Shown here: positions 1 to 9,845 of the stretch, piece by piece
How positions within the stretch are numbered: position 1 is the stretch's first letter
Layout: each line of letters opens with the position of its first letter
Assembly (NCBI RefSeq): GCF_038502225.1
Contig: NC_091293.1
Coordinates: forward strand, 12,673,439 to 12,737,438
DNA length: 64,000 nt
Source: Cherax quadricarinatus
Lineage: Eukaryota > Arthropoda > Malacostraca > Decapoda > Parastacidae
Direction of reading: 5' to 3'
The notes under the pieces: model-generated
What the model was told of the DNA's origin: nothing
What the model saw: only the letters and a program-made list of their open reading frames with translations
The model's database searches: none
Program-made: the position numbers and the translations under genes

Positions 1-1103
1 CTGACAGAAACGACAGGTTATATAAGATTAGGAATGTGTTTGTGTATCTGAAACGAATTCAGTATGTATTTTTATCCCTTCAGGAAGCTTGTTATTGATG
101 AGTCTTGGATTGTGTTCAAAGGTAGACTGTCGTCCAAGCAGTATATACCAAGCAAGAGGAAACGGTTTGGTATAAAGTTGTTTGTGGTTTGTGACTGCTA
201 CAGTGGTCTTGTATTGGATATTATTGTGTACACTGGAAGTAATACATTGCAGAATACCAGGAAGTTATTGGGCATCTCTGGTGCTGTGGTTAGAACAGTG
301 ATGGAACCATATCTTGGTAAGGGGCATATATTATACACTGATAACTGATACACAGACCCCTTACTCAGTGATTTTTTGCGAGTGAACATGACAGATGTGT
401 GCGGTACAGTGCATGCAAATTGTAAGCATATGCCTAGGTTCACGCTGGCGCTGGCACTCGTAGAAGTGAGGTGCAGGCATTTGCTGCCAATGACATCATG
501 GCATTTCAGTGGCACGACAAATGAGATGTGACACTGTTGTCATCAGTTCACCCTAATGAAATGACAGACACTGGCAGGCAGAATGGAGAGACCAATGAAA
601 CCATTCTAAAGCCTGCAGCTGTGATGGACTGCACCCTCAATATGCGTCCAGTGGACAAATGTGACATGCAGATTGGGTTTGCTGATTGTGTTCGCAAGAG
701 TTTAAAGTGGTACATAAAACAATTTTTCCATCTTCTGAACATTTCCATGCTCAATGCTTATATGTATAAGATGAGGACCAGAAACAAAAGACCATCTGGC
801 AAATTTTGTCTGTCTGTCATCAGACAAATAATATTCAAGTACCAAGGAACAACGCCTGCAATAAAAAACTGCCAACCAAATTATCAACAACTACCTTCTC
901 ATTTGAGGCCTGGTGATCACTTCCTAACAAAATTGCCTGCTGCTGCTTCAAAGAAAAAGGCTCAGAAGAGGTGTTTTGTCTGTGCACATACAAAAAAACG
1001 CCCACAACAACGCAGAGACACTTGTTACATGTGTGAGGAGTGTAAAACACCACTGTGCATGACACCATGTTTCAGAGACTTCCACGGGCTGCAGAACTTC
1101 TAG
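1..1103 (+). pseudogene. piggyBac-family transposase remnant (3' two thirds)
   Basis: Cut-and-paste DNA transposase of the piggyBac (DDE_Tnp_1_7) type, which would act in the nucleus at TTAA targets. Seen: bases 3-60 read in one frame (RLYKIRNVF), then 64-348 in another with LVIDESW and the FKGR/YIPSKRKRFGIK block typical of the family; the first catalytic Asp is in IDES and the second in YTDN. A TGA at 346-348 directly follows YTDN, and the frame changes again near 520. Bases 528-1103 carry the C-terminal part (KPAAVMDC, RPVDKCDMQ with the third Asp region, RKSLKWYIK) and a Cys-rich C-terminal zinc-binding segment (CFVC, CYMCEEC, CMTPC, FH). At least two frameshifts and one stop: dead. The 5' part lies outside the window. 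No terminal inverted repeat was located at the right end. Confidence 0.85.
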
Positions 1104-1290
1104 AAACATGTCCTGTGACTGTGTGTGTATATAATACATTGGTGTAAACATGTTTTGTAAACAATATAATGACAACAGTGTTTGTGCAGTTATTGTGTAG
1201 TATAGAAAGGGTAAATATTTACAAAATAGTCCTCATATTGGTCTCACAGGCCATAAAAGTTACTTGAAAAGAAAAAAATATTAAAAAATA

Positions 1291-1786
1291 ATAGATGTGT
1301 GTAGAAAGAAGTTTGGTAGTAAGTAATACATATTTTATGAAAAAGAATGTAAATAAATATACAAGGTATGATATAACACGTAATGAAAGTAGTTTGTTAG
1401 ATTATGTATTGGTGGATAAAAGGTTGATGGGTAGGCTCCAGGATGTATATGTTTATAGAGGGGCAACTGATATATCGGATCATTATTTAGTTGCAGCTAC
1501 AGTTACAGTAAGAAGTAGATGGGGCAAGGAAGATGGCAACAAGAAGTAAGAGAGGTGAAAGTGTATAAACTAAGGGAGGAGGAAGTTAGGGTGAGATATA
1601 AGCAACTATTGGCAGAAAGGTGGGCTAGTGCAAGCATGAGTAGTGGGGGGGTTGAAGAGGGTTGGAATAGTTTTAAAAATGCAGTATTAGAATGTGGGGC
1701 AGGTGTTTGTGGCTATAGGAGGGTGGGTGCAGTAGGAAAGAGGAATGATGAAGTAAAAGGTGTGATAAAAGAGAAAAATGTAGCTT
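1291..1786 (+). pseudogene. RTE-like endonuclease C-terminus and linker
   Basis: APE-type endonuclease end of a LINE polyprotein. Visible: NKYTRYDITRNESSLLDYVL, then DISDHYLVAA, the SDH motif that closes APE-type endonuclease domains. A stop at 1549 and a frame change lead into 1551-1786, which matches the linker of the full copy at 19564-19797 (VYKLREEEVRVRYKQLL; CGYRRVGA). The open frame 1519-2004 looks like one gene but is a fusion: its last 70 or so codons come from the nested element that begins at 1787. Confidence 0.8.
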
Positions 1787-2268
1787 ATGGGAGGTTCGGA
1801 CATGTAGAGAGAATGGAGCGAAACAGAATGACTTCAAGAGTGTATCAGTCTGTAGTGGAAGGAAGGCGGGGTAGGGGTCGGCCTAGGAAGGGTTGGAGGG
1901 AGGGGGTAAAGGAGGTTTTGTGTGCGAGGGGCTTGGACTTCCAGCAGGCATGCGTGAGCGTGTTTGATAGGAGTGAATGGAGACAAATGGTTTTTAATAC
2001 TTGACGTGCTGTTGGAGTGTGAGCAAAGTAACATTTATGAAGGGATTCAGGGAAACCGGCAGGCCGGACTTGAGTCCTGGAGATGGGAAGTACAGTGCCT
2101 GCACTCTGAAGGAGGGGTGTTAATGTTGCAGTTTAAAAACTGTAGTGTAAAGCACCCTTCTGGCAAGACAGTGATGGAGTGAATGATGGTGAAAGTTTTT
2201 CTTTTTCGGGCCACCCTGCCTTGGTGGGAATCGGCCGGTGTGATAATAAAAAAAAAAAAAAAAAAAAA
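1787..2268 (+). mobile_element. Young 5'-truncated RTE-A copy nested in an older RTE-like copy
   Basis: A 3'-end fragment of subfamily RTE-A: the last 70 or so codons (FGHVERMERN, RGRGRPRKGWREG, ending FNT stop at 2002-2004), the 3' UTR, the CCCTGCCTTGGTGGGA tail and a poly(A) run. It is almost base for base the same as 14170-14645 (+) and 17414-17880 (minus), much closer than to the copy around it. The older LINE resumes right after the poly(A). I did not find a clean TSD. Confidence 0.85.
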
Positions 2269-4155
2269 GTATTATAAGAAGAGCAGAGTATATGGAGAGT
2301 AAAAGAAAGATGAGGAGAGTGGTGAGAGAGTGCAAAAGGAGAGCAGATGATAGAGTGGGATAGGCACTGTCAAGAAATTTTAATGAAAATAAGAAAAAAA
2401 ATTTGGAGTGAGATAAGAAAGCCTAGGGAATGAATGGAGTTGTCAGTTAAAAACAGAGTAGGGGAGTTAGTAGATGGGGAGCTAGAGGTATTGGGTAGAT
2501 GGCAGGAATATTTTGAAGAACATTTAAATGTTGATGAAGAAAGGGAAGCGGAAATTTCATGCGCTGGCCAAGGAGGTGTAACATCCTTTAGGAGTGAAGA
2601 AGAGCGGGATGTGAGTGTGGGGGAGGGGCAGGAGGCATTATGTAGAATGAAAGTGGGTAAAGCAGCTGGAATTCACTGTATCATGACAGAAATGTTAAAA
2701 GCAGGGGAGGATAGTGTTGGAGTGGTTGGTATTTTTGTTTAATAAATGTATGAAAGAGGGAAGGTGCCTAGGGATTGGCAGAGAACATGTGTAATTCCTT
2801 TATATCAAGGGAAAGGGGCCAAAAGAGATTTCAAAAATTATAGGGGAATAAGTTTACTGAGGCAGGGTGACGGCCGACTTGAGAAAAAAAAAAAATTTAC
2901 TGAGTATACCAGGAAAAGTGTATGATAGGGTTATTAATGAAAGAATTAGAGGTAAGACAGAGAGTAGGATTGTGGATGAGCAAGGCAGCTTTAGAGTGAG
3001 TAAGGGATATGTAAATCAGGTGTTCACATTGAAACACACATGTGAACAGTATTTAGATAAAGGTAGGGAAGTTTTTATTGCATTCATGGATTTAGGAAAG
3101 GCATATGATAGAGTGGATAGGGGAGCAGTGAGGTAGATGTTGCAGGTATATGGAATAGGTGGTAAGTTACTAAATGCCGTGAAGAGTTTTTATGAGGATA
3201 GTGAGGCTCAGGTTAGGGTGCGTAGAAGAGAGGGAAACTACTTTCCCTTAAAAGTAGGTCTTAGACAGGGATGTGTAATGTCACCATGGTTGTTTTTTAT
3301 ATTTATTGATGGGGTTGTAAAAGAAGTAAATGCTAGAGTGTTGGGGAGAGGGGTGAGATTAAATTATGGGGAATCAAATGCAAAATGGGAGTTGACACAG
3401 TTACTTTTTGTTGATATTGTGCTTATGGGAGATTTTAAAGAAAAATTGCAAAGGTTAGTGGATGTGTTTGGGAGTGTGTGTAAAGGTAGAAAGTTGAAAG
3501 TGAACATAGATTAGAGTAAGGTGATGAGTGTATCAAATGATTTAGATAAAGAAAAATTGGATATCATATTGGAGAGGGGGAGTATGGATGAAGTGAATGT
3601 TTTCAGGTATTTGGGAATTGACGTATCAGCGGATGGTTTATGAAGGATGAGGTTAACCATAGAATTTATGAAGGAAACAAGGCGAGTGGTGCGATGAGCT
3701 ATATGTGGAGACAACGTTATCTATGGAGGCAAAGAAGAGAATGTGTAAAAGTATAGTGGTACCAACACTCTTGTATGAGTGTGAAGCTTGGGCTGTAAAT
3801 GCTGCAGTGAGGAGGCAGTGGAGATGTCCTGTCTAAGGGTATTGTACGGCGTAAATATTATGCAGAAAATTCAGAGTGTGGAAATTAGGAGGTGTGGAGG
3901 TAATAAAAGTATTAGTCAGAGGGCTGAAGAGGGGTTGTTGAGGTGATTTTGTCATTTAGAGAGAATGGATCAAAGTAGAATGACATGAAGAGCGTATAAA
4001 TCTGTAGGGGAAGGAAGGCGGGGTAGGGGTCATCGTCAAAAAGGTTGAAGGGATGGGATAAAGGAGGTTTTGTGGGCGAGGGGCTTTGACTTCCAGCAAG
4101 CGTGCATGAGCATGTTAGATAGGAGTGAATGGAGACAAATGGTTTTTGGGACCTG
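2269..4155 (+). pseudogene. RTE-like reverse transcriptase, degenerate
   Basis: Second part of the older copy. Visible RT blocks: VGKAAGIH (about 2655), GKVYDRVINERIRGK (2911), AFMDLGKAYDRVDRG (motif A, about 3081-3126), LRQGCVMSPWLF (motif B, about 3256), then the motif C region, where the usual FADD reads FVDI because bases have been lost. The C-terminal FRYLG and RGRP blocks follow in shifting frames to a stop at about 4155. It has stops at 2742, 3136 and 3514, so it is non-functional. The sequence is closer to subfamily RTE-B (copies at 6312 and 22185) than to RTE-A. Confidence 0.8.
2862..2895 (+). repeat. 34-nt micro-retroinsertion with 9-bp TSD
   Basis: The LINE sequence TTTACTGAG is present twice (2853-2861 and 2896-2904), flanking a 34-base insert that begins GCAGGGTGACGGCC and ends in about 12 A. 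The insert resembles the extreme 3' tail of the RTE-like LINEs (CCxTGCCTxGGTGGGA-xx-GGCC-xxxTTG-poly(A)). Removing insert plus one duplicate restores the conserved reading LLSIPGKVY seen in the other copies. Confidence 0.75.
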
Positions 4156-4276
4156 ACAAGCTGTTGGAGTGTGAGCTGGGTAATATTTAGTGAAGGGATT
4201 CAGGGAAACCAGTTACAGTACTTTTATATAGCTGGACTTGAGTGCTGGAAATGGGAAGCACAATGCCTGCACTTTA

Positions 4277-4865
4277 AGCTGTCTCTCTGATTACCTGTTT
4301 TCTGCCTCTCAAGCAACCTGTCCCTATTCAATTCCTCTTAATATTTTGTATGTTATTTCTATCACAAAACACACCCTGTCGGGCCAGCATTCCATCTCCC
4401 AACATGACAGGAGCCTGTTTTGAGAGTTGTGACAAAATTTCATGCCTTGGCATGATAGTAGCTTTCTTTGCACTTAGAAAATCAGTATTGTAATTACACA
4501 TAGTAAACTATGCATGGAAATAGACTCCTTATAACTTGTCAGTCAGAGATTGTAAATTTTGCAAAGAAATATAAATTTGAACTTGAATTTGATTTACGTC
4601 TAACCAGACAAGGCAAAGACTCGATGATAAAAACTAGCTTGGCTCGTGACCAGGCTCCAGGAGTCAAAAAATTGAGAACTCATCGAAGGTACAACTATGG
4701 TAGATTGCTGCCAGAATAATGGACCACCGTAGTACTACACAGTTAAAAAACATTGGAGGAGGATTAACAGTAGCAGTCTAACAGGGCCATGGATAAACAT
4801 GGTGTGTGGGCAAGATACAGAGGCTGTCAGAATATCTGGCTTCTGCTTACATTAATAGTCCTGCC
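4277..4865. other. No gene recognised
   Basis: Follows the truncated end of the RTE-like copy. The open frames here (for example 4510-4719) have no recognisable domain. I see no repeats shared with the rest of the window. Confidence 0.5.
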
Positions 4866-5215
4866 CAGGGACCAACTTGCATGGTCTGTAGCAGAGGTAA
4901 GTATGTCAGGGACCATACATAGCACTGCTCAGGGATTAACTTGCACAACAAGTCAGGAATCATGCTCGTGTGCTTCTGCTCAGGTACCGATTTGCATGGG
5001 CCACAGCAGAGACCAGTATGCCGGAATGGTATACACGTACTCCTGCTTGAATACTAACTGCCACAGTCTGTAGCAGAGGCCAGTATGACAGGGATTATAT
5101 GCATGTACTCTTGAACAGGGATTAGCGTACAAAGGCACTTCTGCTCAGGGACCAGCTTGCATGTAGGAGAGGCCAGTATATTGAGGCAAGCTTAGTCATT
5201 CCTACTCAAGGACTA
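4866..5215 (+). repeat. Degenerate tandem repeat, unit about 65 bp
   Basis: About five to six diverged units built on GGGACCAACTTGCATG, then TCTGTAGCAGAGGCCAGTAT, then a TACTCCTGCTCA-like end. Unit starts near 4868, 4932, 4983, about 5050, 5116 and 5146; some units are internally shortened. The open frame 4789-5073 runs through it but is repeat-driven and has no known domain. Confidence 0.65.
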
Positions 5216-5234
5216 AGAGGAGAAAGTTAGACTG

Positions 5235-5460
5235 AAGTTATGCTGTTTGAGAGCACTGTGGTGTGAATATTATGGAGAGAATTTAGATTGTAAACAGGAG
5301 ATTGGGGTTCACCACATATGTAATACAGAAGGCTAATGATGGGTTATTGAGGTAGTTTAGGCATTGGCAGAGGATGGAAAGGAATAGGATAATGGTGTAT
5401 ATAGGTGGGGGTGGAACGTAAGAGGGGTAGGGTTTGTCCCAGGAATGAAAATGAAAAATG
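5235..5460 (+). pseudogene. Very old RTE-like C-terminal remnant
   Basis: The run GTGGTGTGAATATTATGGAG, then a block reading like LLRWFGHxxRM, then GTAGGGTTTGTCCCAGGAA line up with the C-terminal part of the RTE-like ORF at 14075-14280. Indels and stops throughout. Confidence 0.6.
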
Positions 5461-5503
5461 AAAATTATTTCCTTGCAAAGCTTACAATGTGTGGTTTAAA
5501 TCT

Positions 5504-5548
5504 TTTTTTTTTTTTTCCAACAAGTTGGCCGTCTCCCACCATAAGATA
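5504..5548 (-). repeat. RTE-B 3' tail fragment (minus)
   Basis: A T-run followed by CCAACAAGTTGGCCGTCTCC is the reverse complement of the RTE-B 3' end (compare 6312-6365). Only the tail is present. Confidence 0.6.
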
Positions 5549-5985
5549 GTAATTACAAAGAAAGCCACTAGCATGTCTAGGCATTTTGGGCAGACTAATC
5601 CTAATTCTTACTGACTATTCTGTATTCACACAGGTTAATATTAATTTTAATATTCATTATTGCATAATAGTATAAAAGTTAGATAATTAAAAAGTTTATC
5701 ATTAATAAGATTGATAACAGTGAGTTAGTACAAAAATTATAACAGTATTACAATTAGTATAATTTTGTAATGGGAATGGTTTTATCTCGGCTTGATACGC
5801 TGTTTCTATAGTCAAAAGCTTCTATATTGGCAGAGTATTTCAGGCAAATTTAGGACTAACTTAAGATTAGGAATTTTATGTTTATGGTCAGTTAGGTGAG
5901 TGTAAGTATAAAATTGATTGGAGGGAAGTTTTTTTTTAAACTTGGTGTTGGGGCTGGAGCATCTAACAGGTTTGTGTGAGTGGTT
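5549..5985. other. AT-rich stretch, no gene recognised
   Basis: Mostly AT-rich. A piece near 5565-5640 (CATGTCTAGGCATTTTGGGC) gives the impression of another interspersed repeat that I cannot name. No coding feature is supported. Confidence 0.4.
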
Positions 5986-6150
5986 TTTAATGGATGTGCT
6001 GTTGGAGTGTAAGCTAGATAACATTTATGAAGGGATTCAGGGGTGGGCAGGGTACGTACTACTTTGAAGTGGTGGGGATGTTGCAGTTTGAAGTCATCTG
6101 AATTGTAATGTCAGCACCTCTGGCAAGACAGTAATTGAATATTTTATTTG
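5986..6150 (+). repeat. RTE-like 3' UTR fragment
   Basis: GTGCTGTTGGAGTGTAAGC, ACATTTATGAAGGGATTCAG and CTGGCAAGACAGTAAT match the 3' UTR of the other RTE-like copies (for example 2006-2180). Coding sequence and tail are missing. Confidence 0.7.
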
Positions 6151-6311
6151 GGGGGGGGGGAGGACAATGATAAAAGAGTGCAGAAGAGAGAGAGTTGATA
6201 AAATTTTGTATATTGAAATTTTCTAGTAGTTGTGTTCTTGGTTCTCACTAAGTTACAGTTGATAGGAAATTACTAGTCTGACATACTTAGTTACCTTGTT
6301 ATTCTTTTACA

Positions 6312-7603
6312 TTTTTTTTTTTTTTTTTTTCAACAAGTCGGCCATCTCCCACCAAGGCAGGGTGACCCAAAAAAGAAAGAAAATCCCCCAAAAGAAAATA
6401 CTTTCATCATCATTCAACACTTTCACCACACTCGCACATTATCACTGTTTTTGCAGAGGTGCTCAGAATACAACAGTCTAGAAGCATACACATATAAAGA
6501 TACACAACATATCCCTCCAAACTGCCAATATCCCAAACCCCTCCTTTAAAGTGCAGGCATTGTACTTCCCATTTCCAGGACTCAAGTCCGACTATATGAA
6601 AATAACCGGTTTCCCTGAATCCCTTCACTAAATATTACCCTGCTCACACTCCAACAGATCGTCAGGTCCCAAGTACCATTCGTCTCCATTCACTCCTATC
6701 TAACACGCTCACGCATGCTTGCTGGAAGTCCAAGCCCCTTACCCACAAAACCTCCTTTACCCCCTCTCTCCAACCCTTTCGAGGACGACCCCTACCCCGC
6801 CTTCCTTCCCCTATAGATTTATATGCTTTCCATGTCATTCTACTTTGATCCATTCTCTCTAAATGACCAAACCACCTCAACAACCCCTCTTCTGCCCTCT
6901 GACTAATACTTTTATTAACTCCACACCTTCTCCTAATTTCCACACTCCGAATTTTCTGCATAATATTTACACCACACATTGCCCTTAAACAGGACATCTC
7001 CACTGCCTCCAACCGTCTCCTCGCTGCTACATTTACCACCCAAGCTTCACACCCATATAAGAGTGTTGGTACTACTATACTTTCATACATTCCCTTCTTT
7101 GCCTCCATAGATAACGTTTTTTGACTCCACATATACCTCAACGCACCACTCACCTTTTTTCCCTCATCAATTCTATGATTAACCTCATCCTTCATAAATC
7201 CATCCGCCGACACGTCAACTCCCAAGTATCTGAAAACATTCACTTCTTCCATACTCCTCCTCCCCAATTTGATATCCAATTTTTCTTTATCTAAATTATT
7301 TGACACCCTCATCACCTTACTCTTTTCTATGTTCACTTTCAACTTTCTACCTTTACACACATTCCCAAACTCATCCACTAACCTTTGCAATTTTTCTTTA
7401 GAATCTCCCATAAGCACAGTATCATCAGCAAAAAGTAACTGTGTCAATTCCCATTTTGAATTTGATTCCCCATAATTTAATCCCACCCCTCTCCCAAACA
7501 CCCTAGCATTTACTTCCTTTACAACCCCATCTATAAATATATTAAACAACCATGGTGACATTACACATCCCTGTCTAAGACCTACTTTTACCGGGAAGTA
7601 GTA
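6312..7603 (-). mobile_element. 5'-truncated RTE-B LINE copy
   Basis: Runs on the minus strand from within RT (about 7603) to the 3' poly(A), seen as a T-run at 6312-6330. The tail, CTCCCACCAAGGCAGGGTGA when read on +, is the family signature. The copy is fairly young: 300-odd codons are open. I could not see a convincing TSD. It sits just upstream of host exon A, in what is probably an upstream intron. Confidence 0.85.
6662..7603 (-). CDS. RTE-B reverse transcriptase C-terminal half
   Basis: About 313 LINE codons open to the stop at 6662. Begins inside RT: KVGLRQGCVMSPWLFNIFID (motif B) and QLLFADDTVLMGDS (motif C with both Asp present), then KLKVNIEKSKVM, FRYLGVDVSADG and LLYGCEAWV (thumb/connection), and a basic end GRRGRGRPRKGWREG. 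The N-terminal endonuclease and RT fingers are lost by 5' truncation; the first few codons of the open frame come from flanking DNA. Not expected to be active alone. Confidence 0.85.
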   Translation of the reverse strand, partial: YYFPVKVGLRQGCVMSPWLFNIFIDGVVKEVNARVFGRGVGLNYGESNSKWELTQLLFADDTVLMGDSKEKLQRLVDEFGNVCKGRKLKVNIEKSKVMRVSNNLDKEKLDIKLGRRSMEEVNVFRYLGVDVSADGFMKDEVNHRIDEGKKVSGALRYMWSQKTLSMEAKKGMYESIVVPTLLYGCEAWVVNVAARRRLEAVEMSCLRAMCGVNIMQKIRSVEIRRRCGVNKSISQRAEEGLLRWFGHLERMDQSRMTWKAYKSIGEGRRGRGRPRKGWREGVKEVLWVRGLDFQQACVSVLDRSEWRRMVLGT

Positions 7604-7869
7604 CAACATATATTAAGAAAAAAAAAGGTACTTGAGCCAAGGCTAATGATAGTAAAATAAATGTAGTTAACACTTTTCACTTAAGCAGTGTATAAATAAC
7701 ATCCCATGTTTTAAGTGGGAATGTTGATGGCAGAATAAAAAATAAACGGTTAAGGAAATAAGTAAAAACAATTAAAAGCTTTATTCATTGGAGGTGTTGG
7801 TAGAGGATGATTGGTGCTGTGTTGTAGCTGTAGTCAGCAAGAAACTACTTTGATTTTATGACATTACAG

Positions 7870-8121
7870 GAAAAGAAAGCTGACAAAGAAAATCAAGAAG
7901 ATAGCAACCAAGAAATAGTGCAAGATGATAAGAATGAAACAAATGATGGTGAATCTGCAGAAAAGGATAGCAGTGAAGATGAGGAAGATGAGAATGAAGA
8001 AGTAATAGATGAAGGTGAAGAAGAAATGGACACAAACACACCTGCTGCTAATAAGAAATCTGAGGAGGAGGAGCAGCAGCAGGAGGAGGATGAATGTGTT
8101 GTCAGTATGACAGATAAATTG
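7870..8121 (+). CDS. Host gene exon A: acidic low-complexity segment
   Basis: An 84-codon internal exon, phase 0 at both ends. The acceptor is a T-rich stretch ending ATTACAG at 7863-7869, and the donor is a textbook TTG|GTAAGT at 8121/8122. It encodes EKKADKENQEDSNQE followed by long Glu/Asp runs (SSEDEEDENEE, EEEEQQQEEDE) and ends VVSMTDKL. No transposon similarity. Such acidic stretches are common in chromatin, nucleolar and RNA-processing proteins, which is only a weak hint. The frame stays open in both directions past the splice sites for a few codons, so splice-site quality and frame agreement with exons B and C decide the limits. Function unknown. Confidence 0.7.
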
Positions 8122-8330
8122 GTAAGTTGAGTAATCTGTTTTGCAAGTTTTGGTAGTTTGTATTTAGTGTACTTCATACATCCCCCTTGCTTGCAGAGGA
8201 GTTGATCAGGCTCCTGTTATTTAATTCTAACCATTTAGGCACTTATAATTTAGTTGTTTAATTTTTCACAAGCTTGACTTCACTTTCTTATAACCCCCTT
8301 ATTTTTTTTTAGATCTAACTTATACTACTA

Positions 8331-8798
8331 CTAGGTAGTAGGTTGGTAGACAGCAACCATCCAGGGAGGTACTACTGGCCTACCAAGTGAGTGTAAAAGG
8401 GAAGCCTGTAATTGTTTTACATAATGGAAGGATTTCCAGTGTCTTTTTTGTCTTGTAAACATGCAAGATTTCAGGTACGTCTTGCTGCTTTTACTTACAC
8501 TTAGGTCACACTACACATACATGTACAAGAAAGTATATATACACACCCCTGTGGGTTTTCCTCTATTTTCTTAATAGTTCTTGTTCTTGTTTATTTCCTC
8601 TTGTCTCCATGGGGAAGTGGAACAGAATTCTTCCTCCGTAAGTCGTGCATGTTGTAAGAGGCTACTAAATGCTGGGAGCAGTGGGTTAGTAACTCTTTCT
8701 CCTGTATATATTACTAAAGTTTAAAAGAGAGACTTTCGTTTTTCTTTTCTGAGCCACTCTACCTCGGTGGGATACGTCTGGTTTGTTGAAAGAACAAC
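8331..8798 (+). mobile_element. Short RTE-derived element, copy 1 (5' end + 3' tail)
   Basis: A 468-base non-coding element flanked by a 14-base duplication (AACTTATACTACTA at 8317-8330, AACTTGTACTACTG at 8799-8812; two mismatches). Starts CTAGGTAGTAGGTTGGTAG and ends GTTTGTTGAAAGA. Its first 400 bases match the 5' UTR of the full-length RTE-A copy (21660-22062) and its last 70 or so match the LINE 3' tail, with the protein-coding part absent. Confidence 0.8.
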
Positions 8799-8812
8799 AA
8801 CTTGTACTACTG

Positions 8813-9270
8813 TACTATTAAATGTTTGTCAACCTTTAAAAATTAAATGCATTATAATTAATACACTTGAAAAATGTCTTAGCCTTATTATCACATGGTA
8901 AAAGAATTCTCTATGAATTCAAATCGAAAATGAACTGGAGTGCCAAAGTTTGCTTAACTTATTGATTTTTGTGTCAATTAATATTGCTTCTAATTTTTCT
9001 GCTATAGCACATTGGGTGTCTGGTATGTGGGCAATGATCAGGGTGATCTAAACCTGTTTAGGTATGTACTATGGCATCTATTGATGCAGAAAGTTCATGC
9101 ATGCACTGTCTGCCATTATTCTCTATTTTTGCTGAATGTGAAATGTTTTATGGGTTCTTGTTCATGTATTTCAACTTATTTGGGGTTCCAGTTCTCCATT
9201 TTATATTTCTGTATAGTGTTTATCTTGAATCAAGCGCTTATTCTTGTTTGGTATCTTGGCAGTATCTACA
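8813..9270. other. Intron 1, no feature recognised
   Basis: AT-rich intronic sequence. Open frames at 9012-9299 have no domain and run into the Tigger element. Confidence 0.5.
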
Positions 9271-9479
9271 TACAATGGTCTCCTGACCTACTATATTAAT
9301 CCTTTCCTGAGAGCCCATCGTAAGATGAAATGATCGTAGGTTGAATTAATTTTCCCCATAAGAAATAATGGAAATCAAATTAATTCGTGCAAGACATTCA
9401 AAAGTATGAAAAAAAAATGTTACCACATGAAATACATTTTCTACTGTACTCTACTAAAAGAAGAATAAATTACACTTAC

Positions 9480-9670
9480 CTTTATTGAAGATGCAGCAAT
9501 GACTGTTGAGACACTGTGTCCTGGGAGTGTCTTTTTCTCCTGAGTAATGTAAGTCCTGTTTGGCATTTTCTTTCAGAACAGGCCTTATCACACTGTGTAT
9601 GCCACTACGATTCTTAAATCTTTCAAGCCAACCTTTGCTGGCCTTAAATTCACCAATATGAGCACTAGTT
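9480..9670 (-). pseudogene. Tigger-type transposase fragment (CENP-B-like DNA-binding part)
   Basis: The minus strand reads ETSAHIGEFKASKGWLERFK then NRSGIHSV, the hallmark of the second CENP-B/Tc5 helix-turn-helix of Tigger/jerky-type transposases. Only about 60 codons survive; the DDE catalytic domain is absent. Confidence 0.75.
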
Positions 9671-9672
9671 CC

Positions 9673-9813
9673 TGTTCACCTGGGTGTTAGTTGACTGATG
9701 TGGGTCGCATCCTGGGAAACAAGATTAAGGACCCCAATGGAAATAAGTTAGTCTTCAATGACACACTGACTTTTTTTGGGTTATCCTGGGTGGCTAACCC
9801 TCTGGGGTTAATT
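9673..9813 (+). repeat. Fragment of a tRNA-type SINE body
   Basis: CACCTGGGTGTTAGTTGACT and GTGGGTCGCATCCTGGG match the middle of the SINE at 48801-49056 (compare 48937-48974). The following part (GGGTTATCCTGGGTGGCTAA) differs from that SINE and looks like another subfamily's 3' half. The tRNA-like head is missing. Confidence 0.65.
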
Positions 9814-9845
9814 GTTTCTCAGTATTCTCGATAAGCCACACCAAC

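Larger units (their letters stand above)
1291..4276 (+). mobile_element. Older RTE-like LINE copy, split by a younger relative
   Basis: One non-LTR retrotransposon copy running from the end of the endonuclease domain to the 3' UTR, interrupted at 1787-2268. Endonuclease and linker residues occupy 1291-1786, and the same protein resumes at 2269 (RRAEYMESKRK, then the SVKNRVGELVDGELEVLG block), which proves they were contiguous. It carries many stops and small deletions, so it is older than the insert. The 3' UTR is recognisable to 4276, where similarity stops before the usual tail. I assign it tentatively to the RTE clade because the endonuclease resembles CFDP2/BovB-like proteins and the full copy elsewhere in the window is about 3.6 kb. 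Confidence 0.8.

Noticed and set aside
1519..2004. A single 161-codon gene
   Set aside because: A chance in-frame fusion of an old LINE linker and a young nested LINE 3' end.
7893..8177. Serine-rich minus-strand frame opposite exon A
   Set aside because: Mirror of the GAA/GAT-rich host exon; no splice or coding evidence on minus.
9008..9060. A possible small exon with TTTTCTGCTATAG acceptor and AG|GTATGT donor
   Set aside because: In the phase set by exon A it contains a TGA, its removal is needed for the exon A to exon B join to make sense, and it has no protein similarity.
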